From: Paraphaeosphaeria minitans
Taxonomy: Eukaryota; Ascomycota; Dothideomycetes; Pleosporales; Didymosphaeriaceae
Length of the DNA: 64,000 nt
Assembly (NCBI GenBank): GCA_015832175.1
Contig: WJXW01000009.1
Location: 186,001 to 250,000 of the forward strand
Reading direction: 5' to 3'
Made by a program: the position numbers and the translations under genes. The first letter of the stretch is position 1, and every line of letters begins with the position of its first letter. Shown one piece after another: positions 1 through 10,970 of this stretch. Below the pieces are notes generated by a model. It made no database searches. It was not told where the DNA came from and was given only the letters and a program-made list of their open reading frames with translations.

Positions 1-1031
1 GATCTAAAAATCGGCACTGGCACAACAGCAACGCAACTTCTAGTGCTTTAAAGACAGCGCCATAGAGTCGCAGCCAAAGTCGTTATAATCGGGCTAGTAT
101 TGTTTTGGGCGCCCTGCTAAGATCATGTACCGCGTTCTGCCGCGGCTTGTTGAAGGACGCGAAATGTCATCACCGAGCGCCTTGGTTCCTCTGTCTCTAG
201 AATATCAGCCGTAACCCGTGGGCCAGAAGGACAAGAGAGTCAAGAAGCGGAAGATGGACAAGCCCCCGTTCAATTCCTCGCTGATAAGGAACCTTTACGG
301 TCATCGAGCGCAGTTTCAAGGCCACCATAGCAAAGGAGTTGACAAATACTCCTCACTTTGGCTTCAAGCGCAAGTTGGTCCTATTTCGAAGCAAAGACTG
401 CGATCCAGTTAGACAATTATCTATTTCAGTCGGTTTCTCTTACGGTGAATGATTAACTCTCTGTCCTACAAGATCTGTAAATAGAAATGTGGCCCTGATG
501 GAAATGGAGTATGGTTACTCGCCGTGCGGATCGCCGACACTTTTTATGCCTGTTTAACGATCCCTCGTTTGCTAGTATTGGTCTTTCCAACTATCTATTA
601 GGGTTGTGTTGCAGACTAGTTACATTTATGTTACCTAGGTATTAGTAAGCGTACTTTATTCAGATATCATAAAAAATAAAAACCAATCTTGTACGTCCAT
701 GGTGATTGAGATCCTTAGTCTACAGCTACTCCGTGTATCGTACGAACTATAAGTCTTTCGAGACATCTCCTGAAAATAGTTGCATAAGATCCCTTAATCT
801 ACATAATGTCTTCTGTTTGCTTTTAGTCCCACTAGTCCCACATTAAACACTTACTCGACTATAGCAGCTTGAGAACTCCAGACAATGCCTCACTAAGCAA
901 TCCGTCTGTTTGAGCAACTATGGGGTCTCCTGGCTGTTGTAATAAGGAACAAACATGATTGCGCATGCCCCATACTCCACAAGACAACAGACACCAAACA
1001 GCAATGTGCACGTAGCTTTCAGCCCATAAAG
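1..1031. other. Left edge, mostly non-coding
   Basis: No convincing gene is visible. A 64-codon plus-strand reading frame at 218-412 is rich in basic residues and could be the last exon of a gene starting outside the window, but I see no recognisable domain and no clear splice acceptor. The stretch 420-850 is AT-rich with stops in all frames and looks intergenic. Confidence 0.4.
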
Positions 1032-2354
1032 ATGCTTCAGTCTCGTCGTGATATATGTTGTTCGACCGATTCCACCTCACATTCGATCGATCATCGCAGA
1101 AATTTACAAGTCAAGAGTAAATTCTTTCGCGAAATGGCAGAACGCAAGAAGCTGAGGAAGAAACTAAGAGACATGAGCAAAGAGAACGATTTTTTGACCA
1201 ACAAGATCGCGACTTTGACATCTGAGAACGCGGCTCTGACTTCACACAATGCAGTCTTGAATTCAGACGTTACGGTTTTAGAAGATTCCAATATTGGTTT
1301 GATGCAGCAGTTACATGACGCTGAGGCCGAGCTCTACTTCGTAGGCGATGGCTCATACCATCACAACGCAGGTAATTGTGATAGTATTGATCCCAGTGCG
1401 TCAGGAACATCAGGTGAGCCTCGTGGCGAACCTCATTCAGATGGCCCAGTCGCCTTATTTCCACCTGTATCTCAATCTGCCCCAGTTGGCAACCAAGAGA
1501 CACAGTCCGACAGCCCCTTCCAGGCTTCTTCCGCTGGCAACGTAACCCCGCCTACTTCTTCCGCCGATGACTCTGGGCCCCTTCTACCCTTGGACGTCAA
1601 TCTTGAGTCCGGAACCACTTCAATCGCCTGTCCGTCGTCCGAAGCCAATGCTGGTGCAGGCCACGCTCCAACATCTCCATCGCCCTCGGTTAGGAATGAT
1701 TCCGAACCACCTCTTCCCTCGAACATCACCACTCTCAACGCAGGCCCGCCGTTCGATGCCAACGCTGGCACAGACCAAGGTTCAAAGTCCCCGTCGCTCT
1801 CAAACGTAGATGAGCCCGGCAAAGAAGAAGACAAGGAACTCTCGGTCCCCGCTAACTGTAAAGACCCATCCGCTGTAGCCGGTATCGCCAACCCTGCACT
1901 AATCGAGCGCATGAGCAATGCCGGCATCCACGAAGAAGACGCAGAGATTTATCTCAGGCGTTGCAACAACAACAACAACGCGGAACGGGCAGCGGACGAG
2001 TACTTTGGGGACCTTGACGCCCGCGAGCAATATTTCGAGAGTGCAGGAATACCCCGCGAGTGGAGGGACCGCCTTTACGCAGAAAAAGGCAATGAGGTCT
2101 CGGCCAACGAATTGTGGGGAAGCATTAAAGATGTCGTCCAGCTTCTCAGGATCGGCCGCAGTGAGGAAGAGACGTGGAGTTTTCTCGAGGAAGAGCGATT
2201 CGACGCCGATGGGGTACGCGGGAAGTTGGCGCGAGAGGCTGGGTATGGCAAGGATGGGTCGCGGGGAGGCGGTGATCGAGATTTGGGTGTGGAGATTGAT
2301 GAGGAGTCGTCGGAAGATGAAGACCCCGATGGTCTTTATTCCCTGGATGATTAG
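1032..2354 (+). CDS. Coiled-coil protein with acidic C-terminus, unknown function
   Basis: This single-exon frame encodes 440 residues from the first ATG, or 406 from the in-frame ATG at 1134, which may be the real start. The N-terminal part (about residues 35-100) is Lys/Glu/Leu-rich with regular hydrophobic spacing, consistent with a coiled coil. The middle (about 110-290) is a Ser/Pro/Asn/Gly-rich disordered linker. The C-terminal third holds a helical stretch near residues 290-330 in which a Gly-containing turn is followed by an Asn run and an Ala-Ala-x-x-Tyr-Phe pattern. This is loosely UBA/CUE-like, but I would not assign it. The protein ends in an Asp/Glu-rich tail. I do not recognise the family. 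Codon use looks coding throughout, so I believe it is a gene, but its role is unknown. Confidence 0.6.
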   Translation: MLQSRRDICCSTDSTSHSIDHRRNLQVKSKFFREMAERKKLRKKLRDMSKENDFLTNKIATLTSENAALTSHNAVLNSDVTVLEDSNIGLMQQLHDAEAELYFVGDGSYHHNAGNCDSIDPSASGTSGEPRGEPHSDGPVALFPPVSQSAPVGNQETQSDSPFQASSAGNVTPPTSSADDSGPLLPLDVNLESGTTSIACPSSEANAGAGHAPTSPSPSVRNDSEPPLPSNITTLNAGPPFDANAGTDQGSKSPSLSNVDEPGKEEDKELSVPANCKDPSAVAGIANPALIERMSNAGIHEEDAEIYLRRCNNNNNAERAADEYFGDLDAREQYFESAGIPREWRDRLYAEKGNEVSANELWGSIKDVVQLLRIGRSEEETWSFLEEERFDADGVRGKLAREAGYGKDGSRGGGDRDLGVEIDEESSEDEDPDGLYSLDD

Positions 2355-2664
2355 GTGTCTTGTGGGTGCAGAGCTGATCACGGAGGCTACGTGTAGGCTC
2401 TTGAGAAGATGTCTTTGCCTCTGGAACTGCATACAGTTTAGCAGTAGACTCTGTTATGCGCTCGATGAATCTCACCTATCTAAGCTTGAGTTGGTTGTGA
2501 GACAGACCCTTTAACAGTACTAGAGATTGGATGATTGATGGAATGCAACCTCATCTAGTCTCTATTCGGCATCATGGCAGACCGGAATCGTATCTAGCCC
2601 CCATGTTCTGTTGGGATTGGTGAATTGGGATGCTGGGAAGTAGCCAGCCATATCGTTTTCATTT
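2355..2664. other. Convergent intergenic spacer
   Basis: About 310 bp lie between two convergent genes. It holds presumed 3' UTRs, and I see no other feature. Confidence 0.5.
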
Positions 2665-3605
2665 TCATACGCTCCTTGTTCTAGCTCTTGCTAGAGTTTG
2701 AATACTATCTGTCGTATCCTTGGTCGAAGGACCGGTATCGCTTCTCTGCAGAGTGTTGCGGAACGTGCATGCGGACCTCGAAGGCAGGAGGCGGCGATCA
2801 GACATAGCGGCATCGTATTCGACTAGTGCATGAGAGTTGGAGCAGGTACATGTCGGGTTGTGGATTATAAAGAGCAGCTGGTTGAGGACGTAGAATTCGA
2901 GTTTCAATTTGATGCTGTAAACGACGGTCTTGTAGGTCGTTTGTATCTCGAAGTTGTTGGTGAACTCGGTAACGAGCAGGCTACCGTCCATGGCGATGAC
3001 GAGGAGGTTGACGAGGACTAGGTGCCGGATAACTTTCTTCTCTCGTGGACCCTTGAACTTCAGAATGGGGTTCAAGGTGTGGTATGCCCCCCAGATGTAA
3101 AGGCCGGCGATGATCCATTCCTGGACCGAGAAGCCAGTGAGCTGAATCTTTTCGTAGATTGAGAAGACGTGGGTCAGGTGGGCGTTATCGGGGTGTACAT
3201 TAATGGCGAGGTATAACCCTGAAACTGGTAGATGGAGGACGCAAAAGTTGGTGATAATCATAATCAGTACCCATCGCAACTTTTTCTGATCCATGACTAG
3301 ATGTAGTCGCGAATAGAGGACAACAGCCTGACCAGTCACCATGGACCACCACCCCAGGATAATGAAGACACACATCGGCACGTTCGGCGCCAGATCGAAG
3401 TTGCGCAGCAGGACAGCAGTTGCGTGGACCGGGATGCCAACGCATGCGACAAGCATGCTCCAGAAATACAGTCCCTTATGGGTCCTGAACCGGTGGAAGA
3501 TGGAAAGAGAATCTCTATCGAGTTGTAGACCGATATGCCGAAAAACGCAGCTATGATCATGGCCTTTGCCAGCGAGACCGTCGCAGGCCCTGACTCGCCC
3601 GCCAT
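2665..3605 (-). pseudogene. DUF7703-type seven-helix membrane protein, broken by one frameshift
   Basis: The product resembles the fungal DUF7703 integral membrane family, whose function is not known. The start is the ATG at 3605, beginning MAGESG and followed by a hydrophobic first helix that ends ...YNSIEIL. The rest of the family pattern is in another frame: HRFRTHKGLYFWS, then GWWSMVTGQAVVLYSRLHLV, a YEKIQLTGFSVQE stretch and KLKLEFYVLNQL, all hallmarks of this family. The two frames join at about 3506-3507, where one base is missing. With that base counted, the span is exactly 314 codons (313 residues), a normal family length. There is no credible intron at the junction, since the nearest GT and AG are too close. 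Downstream the frame is clean with no stop codons, so the break is either very recent or a base-calling error. Confidence 0.65.
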
Positions 3606-6600
3606 GGTGTTGAACAACGAACAGAACAGCTGGGGGCAATAAACAGTCGCGACATTGGGAGATGTTCTTATCTAGACGAGGAGCAGCCGGATGCGATTTT
3701 AACGTCACGCCTTGGAATGCATGGTTCCAGCAAGCTCCGCTTGGCGCGGATGAAAATGCTTCCCCGTATAAACGTGCGTCTGCAGATCATCAGTGGATGA
3801 TGGTGCCCAATTGGATTGCTCACTACGGGACAGAGACCAAAGGCCTACCACGCAGGATCCTCGCGCTCCATCGCGAGCCCAACGAGGTGGATGATGGTGA
3901 TCCGGGCACGGATTGGCGGTAAATCATTTGACCTGCTCGCCCGTGCCACCGGAGACAACTCCGGCCTAGGTACCTATTCTCTTGGCTCCCCCAGGGACGC
4001 CATGAGGTTAGCGCAGACAAGTCGCCGAAGAAATGTTCTTGATGCGCGCCCGCAAGGAAAATCTTCCAACAAATCAATAGGTAATCGCTACACATGCATG
4101 GTAGGGCTTGGGAGTCAGAACATAGGTACCCCGATCAACAAACAAGACTCTCGCTTCATCCTCAACGGAACCGACAGAAGCGTTTCAGAGTTATGTCATG
4201 ACTACTAAGGCACTCCAACCCAAATACTTTGCTAATGTGATTGGGTTGAGTCGCATTCTATTGCCTTCAACGCACGCACTCTTGCTCGAACCCAGGTGTC
4301 CGTGCTAGTGTTAAGGGCTGCGATGCCGAATGAAGCACACCTTGGCAACCCCTTAATCATACGCACCATCAGGGGCTGGAAGGTGGACCGTTATGTGCAC
4401 GTTCAATAATGGGATGATATTCTGCGAGACAGCACCGCTCAGCATTAGGTACCCCAGTGAAACCGTATATAAAAGGGCAGCCCAACGCCACTTGCCAGTT
4501 CTTACCCTAAGAACGTCGCTCGCTACTACCTACTAGGGCGATGGCACGATCATAATCATGGCTGGAAATAAAGTCTAGGAATCCTACAGGGAGCGAGACG
4601 ACGCTTGGTTTATTCACAAGTCATCAATTGACCCGATTGCTGTAACTCACCTCCTTTCAGGTACGTCAAGGCAAGCTGGCCAAGGGCAAGAAAGTGTACG
4701 ACCGGATATTTGAAGCGCACGTACCACCCTCTACTTGACATTGTGAAGTGCGCACGCGACACCCATGTAGACGAGGTAGAGCGATTCGCTCGCGGGCATT
4801 TCCATGTTTCCATGGTCATCTTCTGGTGAAACCATACACGGGTGTATCGGTATTGCTTCTGGGACGTATTCACGCCACGCCCCACAAGCACGCAGCGGTC
4901 CGGTCCTTAGCGTGCAGATAAGTGCCAACATGCTTGTGGAAAGTCTCCTCCGCTGTATAGATACGTACGGCCTACAACTTAATCTGATACAAAGACGTGT
5001 GCAAGAGTGAAGCAGAGCCTATACGCGGACTCTGGCTCAGTGCATAGCTGCAGTCTGATTTCACGAGCGCGCGAAAGCGGGCATTGAGCTGGAATTGCAG
5101 GATACATCGGCCTTGGCTCCTTGACTTGTCGTCGCCCGATGAACTAGAGGCTCAGGACTAAGCAAGTTCATGACCCTGCTTCGTTTGGCGTATTACTAGG
5201 TACTCACAACTCTTTCCGCGCTTTGAATGTCTACATAGTATATAGTAGGTCACTACGGTATCTAGCCCCACTGCCTGATCGATAGTTCGAGCATGCTGTC
5301 TTATCCCACGAGGGACAATACAGTGTTAAACTTTTATTCCTACATTGACGCATTACGCCAATCTGAAGTCTGGATCACATATGCGTTTAGGAGATCCATC
5401 ATTGCTTTCTGCTTACGCGACCATCCAAAACGCTATAGCTATCAACCACGGTAGCCCAAGTAACCGCCCCTTCTCCATCCTTACTCCGGGGCTATCCGGC
5501 GACGATGATGGTGCAACCTTGGCCAGCTCTGATCCTGGATTTCGTAGTTGTCACAGCACGGGATACTTTTCCGCGGGCTGAACATCTTCATCCGTCAGGC
5601 TCCCGTACGGACACTAACTCTCAACGTTGGCTAATTTAGAACCCATAGGTAGCATTTTTCCACCAATCAGGCCAAAACTTAGCGTGGCATTCAGCCCTAC
5701 CAAGTCTTCAGACCGCAGGGCTTTTCCGGTCCTCGTTACGTTAACGACCATCTTGGTCATAGTGAGCGGGAGAAAAATTCCGCCTTGGGTAGAAGTGTAG
5801 GTAAGCAACAAACGATCTTCGCACCTCCCATCAAGTCAAGTCACGCTACGCTCACTGATAGTAATACCGCCACATCGACTTCGCACAGTCATACTTTCCT
5901 TTCAACTCCTCATTATGATATGTGCCACCAGGCCTGTTAACATAATTGTACCACAAATGCGGCAGATATACACCCAAATGGAACGACTCGTTGGTATGGC
6001 AGTCTTGCGTCGCACTGACGAGATCGAAGATGGTGCGCCTGCTGGAGTCTTGAAATTTGCTGCGCGTTGCGTTCTGCCGGACTCGATCGTGTGGACTGGG
6101 GTCCAGGTAGTCAGGGGATAGTCAGGTGCCGTTGGGGGACATGTAACGGTCACCTAAGGCAGCTGCACAACAGATCGGGGTGTCCGTTGGTTGTTAATGG
6201 AGAGGCGAGCAGGAGGGATACAAGGAAGCAAGCTTAACATGGATATTTGTTGGATGGTTCCATAGGAGTTTTTCGGGGGTATTGCGAAGGTTGCTGGGTG
6301 TCGAGTATGGATAGGTACCGTCCGAGAGGCGCGGCTGGTATCGAAATTCGTCTAGAATCGCCTTGTTATACTGTATCTGCACTCCCGGGACAGCACCACG
6401 TCAAGACCTGTACAGCCATCGCGGCTTCGAGTATGTTGTTGGCGAAGTTTCGTCCAGAGCAACCTCGCTTTCCCTATGCTGAGACGGCTAGATTACTGCC
6501 TGCCAGGGTGATAGGGAAACCACGCCCCTGAGTAGGTACTGTATCTCCAATTATCCGAGCACCTACATCCCGAAAAACGGCAGCAGCTTTCAACTTCCAT

Positions 6601-6870
6601 CAGTTTGTAGCGTGCTTGGTGAGTGTTTGGATGTGACGGAGGCTCGATGTCAACTACTATTAGAGAGACCGAACTTCTCAACTGTGTGACCGCGCGCTTG
6701 CGCCAGTGGCCTTAGTCCAAGTCCAGCTAGTGACATTAGCCTAAGTCTAACTCTATGAGAAGTTCCGCTAGCAATTAGACGCGCATACTTCACAAGGCTG
6801 CACATTCATTGCAGGATATATATTTCTTACTGCATAAATTTGTCTTATCTGAAATACACATTTAGATGTG
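3606..6870. other. 3.3-kb gene-poor stretch
   Basis: No gene is supported. Reading frames up to 130 codons occur (for example 3816-4208, plus) but show no domain, biased codon use or splice context. A strong TATA-like box sits at 4466 without a coding sequence after it. Base composition is about balanced, with no obvious tandem repeats. It may be decayed sequence, but I cannot identify any parent element. Confidence 0.45.
4466..4474 (+). promoter_or_regulatory. TATA-like box without an evident gene
   Basis: TATATAAAA is followed about 35-80 bases later by a pyrimidine-containing stretch and several short ATG frames that stop within a few codons. It looks like a core promoter, but no substantial open frame follows, so it may be fortuitous or serve a non-coding transcript. 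Confidence 0.25.
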
Positions 6871-6942
6871 GGCCTGCTGGCGCAATGGTAGCGCGTGGCC
6901 CTCCTAAGGCCAAGGTTGTGTGTTCGAGTCGCACGTAGGTCG
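6871..6942 (+). tRNA. tRNA-Arg (anticodon CCT)
   Basis: A full cloverleaf can be drawn by hand. Acceptor stem 6871-6877 pairs with 6935-6941, with two G-U pairs. D arm GCGC/GCGC surrounds loop AATGGTA. Anticodon stem TGGCC/GGCCA surrounds loop CTCCTAA, so the anticodon is CCT, reading AGG. The five-base variable loop is followed by T arm GTGTG/CGCAC with loop TTCGAGT, and G is the discriminator. The internal A box (TGGCGCAATGG) and B box (GTTCGAGTC) of RNA polymerase III are intact. There is no intron, and CCA is not encoded, as usual in eukaryotes. Confidence 0.9.
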
Positions 6943-6975
6943 GTCAAAATCTTCCTCCGAAGATAAGGATGTTTC

Positions 6976-6990
6976 TTTTTGTTCTTTTTT
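6976..6990 (+). terminator. RNA polymerase III T-run terminator
   Basis: Runs of five T (6976-6980) and six T (6985-6990) lie 34-48 bases downstream of the tRNA-Arg. They are the first strong T-runs after it and so the likely termination site. Confidence 0.5.
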
Positions 6991-7525
6991 ACGGCGTCTG
7001 TTGGAGCTAATAAGGTTCGAATCTCCCAAGCATCAGTTAATGACTAGCATTTCTTGGCACGTGAGTTGCCTTTCTACTACTCCTACTCGTTGGCGCAATC
7101 GATTTGAAAAGCAGGTTCGATATCTGCGTACCACCACATTGCAATTCTTTTGCAGCTGTGCTAGTGAGAGTGCACGCTGCTTTTACAGGTGGTCACATTT
7201 ATTCACTTTGACGGGTCCACTACCTTTTTACCGTACATGCGCCGCACCGAATGTGCGTGACCGCGAGAACTTGTGCCTTAACGTGAGATGGGCAGCTCTG
7301 TAAGATATTCGTTTGCGTCTTATTCGTACCGATATCATACAGAGTAGCAAAGCTAGCCGCTTCAAACAAATGTAAGATAGGAAATAAAAAAAGGATTCTG
7401 CCAGGCCACCAAATCTGAAAAGAGGCCTAAGTAAATGTGCAACGCCTGAACCACCAACGCATAGTTCGATTCATTTAATCATCAACCCATTACATCCCAC
7501 ACTACACGTCGTATGCCGCAACAAC
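6991..7525. other. Intergenic region with stray B-box-like words
   Basis: No gene is seen. Two GGTTCGA words (around 7014 and 7115) resemble tRNA B boxes, the second preceded by an A-box-like TTGGCGCAATCG, but neither is embedded in a foldable tRNA. Confidence 0.4.
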
Positions 7526-8114
7526 CTAAGATCCTTGCCTGGCCTTCTCGGCGCAGATGAGAGCGATGATGCGCGATAGCTCCGCGCTCTGTGCGAACTG
7601 CTCTTGTTTGGTGTGCTCATCCACATCCTCGCTAGCCGCGATGTCGTTGCTGACCTTGAGCATCCTGTTCTGGAGCGTCAAGAGCTTGGCGAGGGTGTTG
7701 TCTAGGAAGGGCGCAGAGAAGGTGATGTTGGTGGGAGACGCGCCGTTGTTGGGCACGCGGATGTCAAGCTTGCGCGGGGGCTTCTTCTGCTGCTTGGGTG
7801 CCTGAACGGCTGGAGCGTTCTGAGGGGATTGGGGCCTTGCGACATGTCAGTGCGCGAACGTGCCATTGTTCCGGATCGACATACTTCTCGCGCTCGACAA
7901 AGGTCATGTTCTCAGCCATCTCTGCGACCCGATTTGCGATGCGTGATGCCATGATGGTGTATGGAGAGGTAGCCTGGTGGGCACCGTTGGCGGCACCGTT
8001 GGCAGCGCTCTGTGTCTTCTTTGCAGCAGCACCAGCGGGCTTCTTAGTCCGTGAGGCGGCGGTCCTGTTGGTTGTGCGGTTGACAGGCGCAGACGCGACG
8101 GATGCAGCAGGCAT
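7526..8114 (-). CDS. Small conserved-looking protein with helical C-terminus, unknown function
   Basis: I read two exons, 7885-8114 and 7526-7835, separated by a 49-nt intron with donor GTATGT, a CTGAC branch site and acceptor CAAG. This splice is the one that restores frame, giving 179 residues. The N-terminal 45 residues are Ala/Thr/Lys-rich and disordered. A short helix with the pattern IANRVAEMAENMTF follows, then a Gln/Lys/Pro-rich linker. The C-terminal 75 residues are predicted helical (LDNTLAKLLTLQNRMLKVS and ELSRIIALICAEKA). The shape is like a small coiled-coil subunit of a larger complex, but I do not recognise the family. The gene is divergent from the acyltransferase at 8586, sharing a 470-bp upstream region. 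Confidence 0.65.
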
Positions 8115-8585
8115 TGCGACGTGTTTTGTGTGAAAGACTCTTGAATCTGAATTTGCGCTGTTAGAAAGGGTCCTATCCGATGTAGCGAAGTACGCGCGTT
8201 GTGAGAAGTGACGACTGAGGAACACCAAAGACTCACAGTTATCGGTTGTTGAAGCGATTTAGGATTTAGAACAAGTCCAAAGTTTCGTTATAGATGCGAT
8301 AGAATCGAGGTGTGTGGGTGTCGGATTGTTGATCGTGCAGACAGCTTGGAAGGATGATGAGGGTCCTCCTCATCGTTGCCCCCGGAAAGTTGGTCTTAAT
8401 TACGCGCCACACGACGTCATGGCGCCCCGCTTTGCCAGGGCCCACCCGCTCGGATTGGCAGCCCAGCCACCCATTGCATCCTTCGACGTCAATGTTGTCA
8501 ACGGGCAGCATCTCCACTATCCGACTACTTTGTGGAGAAACCACCGTCAAGCGATGCCCTGCGTTGCACACAACGACACTCCAAC
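8115..8585. promoter_or_regulatory. Shared upstream region of two divergent genes
   Basis: This 470-bp gap separates the start codons of a minus-strand small protein gene and the plus-strand acyltransferase gene. It must hold both promoters and 5' UTRs. I see no TATA box or other diagnostic element. Open frames here are short and overlap in several phases. Confidence 0.45.
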
Positions 8586-10739
8586 ATGAACTCCCCTGCT
8601 ATGCGCAAGAAGAAGGATGACTTCGGTGCAGGCCTCAAAATCGCCAAGCAGAACATCGCACCAGAGGAACATCCTGCTGGCCCTCCCAAGTATGGCGAGT
8701 TGAATCAGGCTGAGCGGGCCTTTACATTGGCCTCAACATTCCTCTCCGGCGTGCTTGCGTAAGTGAAGATGATCATCGGGGAAGCACAGTTTTGACCCTT
8801 TCACAGTATCAGCGCGTCACAAGTGCTAGGAGCGCCACTCAAACTTATTGACCCCGTCTTCTACGAGGGTTATATGGCATACACAAAGGAATGCTTTGCA
8901 ATCCTCGTAACATGCCTGACGCAATGGTGGGCACCGACTGTGGTCAGAGTCAGCGGAGACTCGAGCATGATAGGCCAGTTGACTAAGACAAAAGACGGGA
9001 GCCTCAAATGCAACTTTTCGGAGCGTCTAGTGCTCATGGCAAATCACCAGCTGTACACGGATTGGCTGTATCTCTGGTGGATAGCCTACACGAACGGTCT
9101 GCACGGATTCGTCTACATCATCTTAAAAGAATCGCTGAAGAACGTCCCGATTATTGGCTGGTCCGCGCAGATGTACAACTTCATCTTCCTTGCGCGAAAC
9201 TGGGAAGAAGACCAACAGCGCTTCAAAAAGGCACTGTCAAAGCTCAGCAATCCGAAGGATCCAATGTGGCTGATCATGTTTCCCGAAGGGACAAATCTTT
9301 CAGCATCAACCCGTGAAAGGAGCAAGAAGTGGGCAGCAAAGAATGGGCTGGAAGACATGAAACATCAACTCCTACCCCGAAGCACAGGCCTGAAGTTCTG
9401 CTTGAATGAACTCAAAGACAGCACGGAATGGCTCTACGACTGCACTATCGCATATGAAGGGGTTCCACCTGGTCAATTCGGACAAGACATATTCACACTA
9501 CGTTCATCCTTTTTCGAAGGGCGACCTCCCAAATCTGTCAACATGCACTGGCGTCGCTTCCACATTTCCACCATACCGATTCACAACACCAAAGCGTTTG
9601 AAGTCTGGCTGCGCAACCGCTGGCGAGAGAAAGACTACATGCTAGAGTATTTCCAGCGTCACACCCGGTTCCCAGCTGAAGAGTTCTGGAAGGATCATCT
9701 CGATGTCGGCGAACGCAGCTCACAAAGCGATAAACAGACCATCCGTACCAGGCCTCGCCCTGCGGTTCAGATAGAAACAGAGGTCAAGTCGGCAAACTGG
9801 AATGACTTCGTCAAGATCTTTGCTCCAATCACAGGTGTTATGACGGCCATGTCCGTCGCATATGGGGCGTCACCCGGTGACCTTTTCCCTGGCGGGGAGA
9901 AGTTCTTTGGACAGATGATGAAATCTGTTCTCAGCGGCGGCGACCTGAAAGGTTTGCCAAGCCCCGATGAGCTTGGGAAAATGATAGAAGGCGCGGCGAA
10001 GATGGGCGCGGATCAAGCCGCCAGTCCTGAAAATAGGGGTCATGTACAACATCTCACTCAGGAGAACCTTGCTAAACTAGTTAAGGAGACGGCGATCAAG
10101 GAAGGGGCGGTACTGCCTGGTGGTAGAAGGGCGAGCATAGCTTTACCCCGGGCACCGACAAGGACTCTGGCGACATCGACAGCTACCAGAGCGAAGAGTG
10201 CAATGGGACCAAGTGCTGCAAGGAGACCTGCGACAACGCCATCAGCAAAGCCGAAACCAGCAGCAAAACCAGAGGAGATGCGGGAAGTTACGCTTGCCTC
10301 GGGTGTTACCCTCAAGATTCCCAAACCTAGAGTAGAAAAGGTAAAGAACACTGGAACTATCACAACCGCGAGTGGCCTCACGGTCAAAGTGGGCAAGAAA
10401 GAGATTGAAGCAGCGGAACAGAAGAAGGGCACCACGTTCATGACGTCTTCTGGCGTTCCCATTAAGATCAGCCCAAGCGGTGCACTTAATGTAGGACAGA
10501 AGCAACAAACGAACAACGCCACATCGTCCGCCCCTGCCAAACCAAAATATGTGTTCAAGCCAAACACCAACCCATCGACCAATACATCCGCGCCAAAAGC
10601 CAACGGAGCTACATCGGTAACGAAAAAGCCTGCCCTGGCAAATGGTGCTGTCAAGAAACCTATGTCAGCTCCAACAAAGAAGCCAGCAGCCAAGCGAACA
10701 ACGGCACCAGCTCAACCAATCAAGAAGACGATCTCGTGA
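8586..10739 (+). CDS. Lysophospholipid acyltransferase (LCLAT1/CST26 type) with long C-terminal tail
   Basis: Exons 8586-8758 and 8807-10739 flank a 48-nt intron (GTAAGT...CACAG) and give 701 residues. The family transfers acyl chains from acyl-CoA to lysophospholipids such as lysophosphatidylinositol or lysophosphatidate at the ER membrane. The N-terminal hydrophobic segment is followed by acyltransferase motif I, NHQLYTDWLYLWW, with the catalytic His and the Asp five positions later, and by the glycerol-binding motif FPEGTNLS. The pattern is closer to the CST26/LCLAT1 branch than to small bacterial PlsC proteins. The acyltransferase module ends near residue 370. The remaining 330 residues are unusual: a short hydrophobic patch, then an Ala/Pro/Lys/Thr-rich basic tail holding three degenerate copies of a T-x-x-SG-hydrophobic-x-hydrophobic-K motif. 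Substrate specificity cannot be read from the sequence. Confidence 0.85.
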
Positions 10740-10970
10740 ATCAAGGTCGTTGTTTCGTATCATCTCATATCTGCTGTCACAGCCACCTCACGCGTAGCAC
10801 AGTAGTATGAGTCAGCCCAAGAGCCTGTGGCTGTATTGACAATCTTCAGCTGGGTCGCTCATCCTGGTCTCTCACCTTCCCCCACGGCCCGTTTCTAAGA
10901 GTAAAAGGATTCTCGTGTAACACATAGCTACCTCTTGCTGAAGAGCTTCCACTCAAAACTGGTCTTCACA

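Noticed and set aside
4250..4345. Possible minus-strand tRNA around a GGGTTCGAG word
   Set aside because: The T stem does not pair, and no acceptor or anticodon stem can be drawn.
10058..10693. A 211-codon minus-strand frame with hydrophobic residues
   Set aside because: It is the complement of the Ala/Pro/Lys-rich tail of the acyltransferase; the hydrophobicity is a codon mirror effect.
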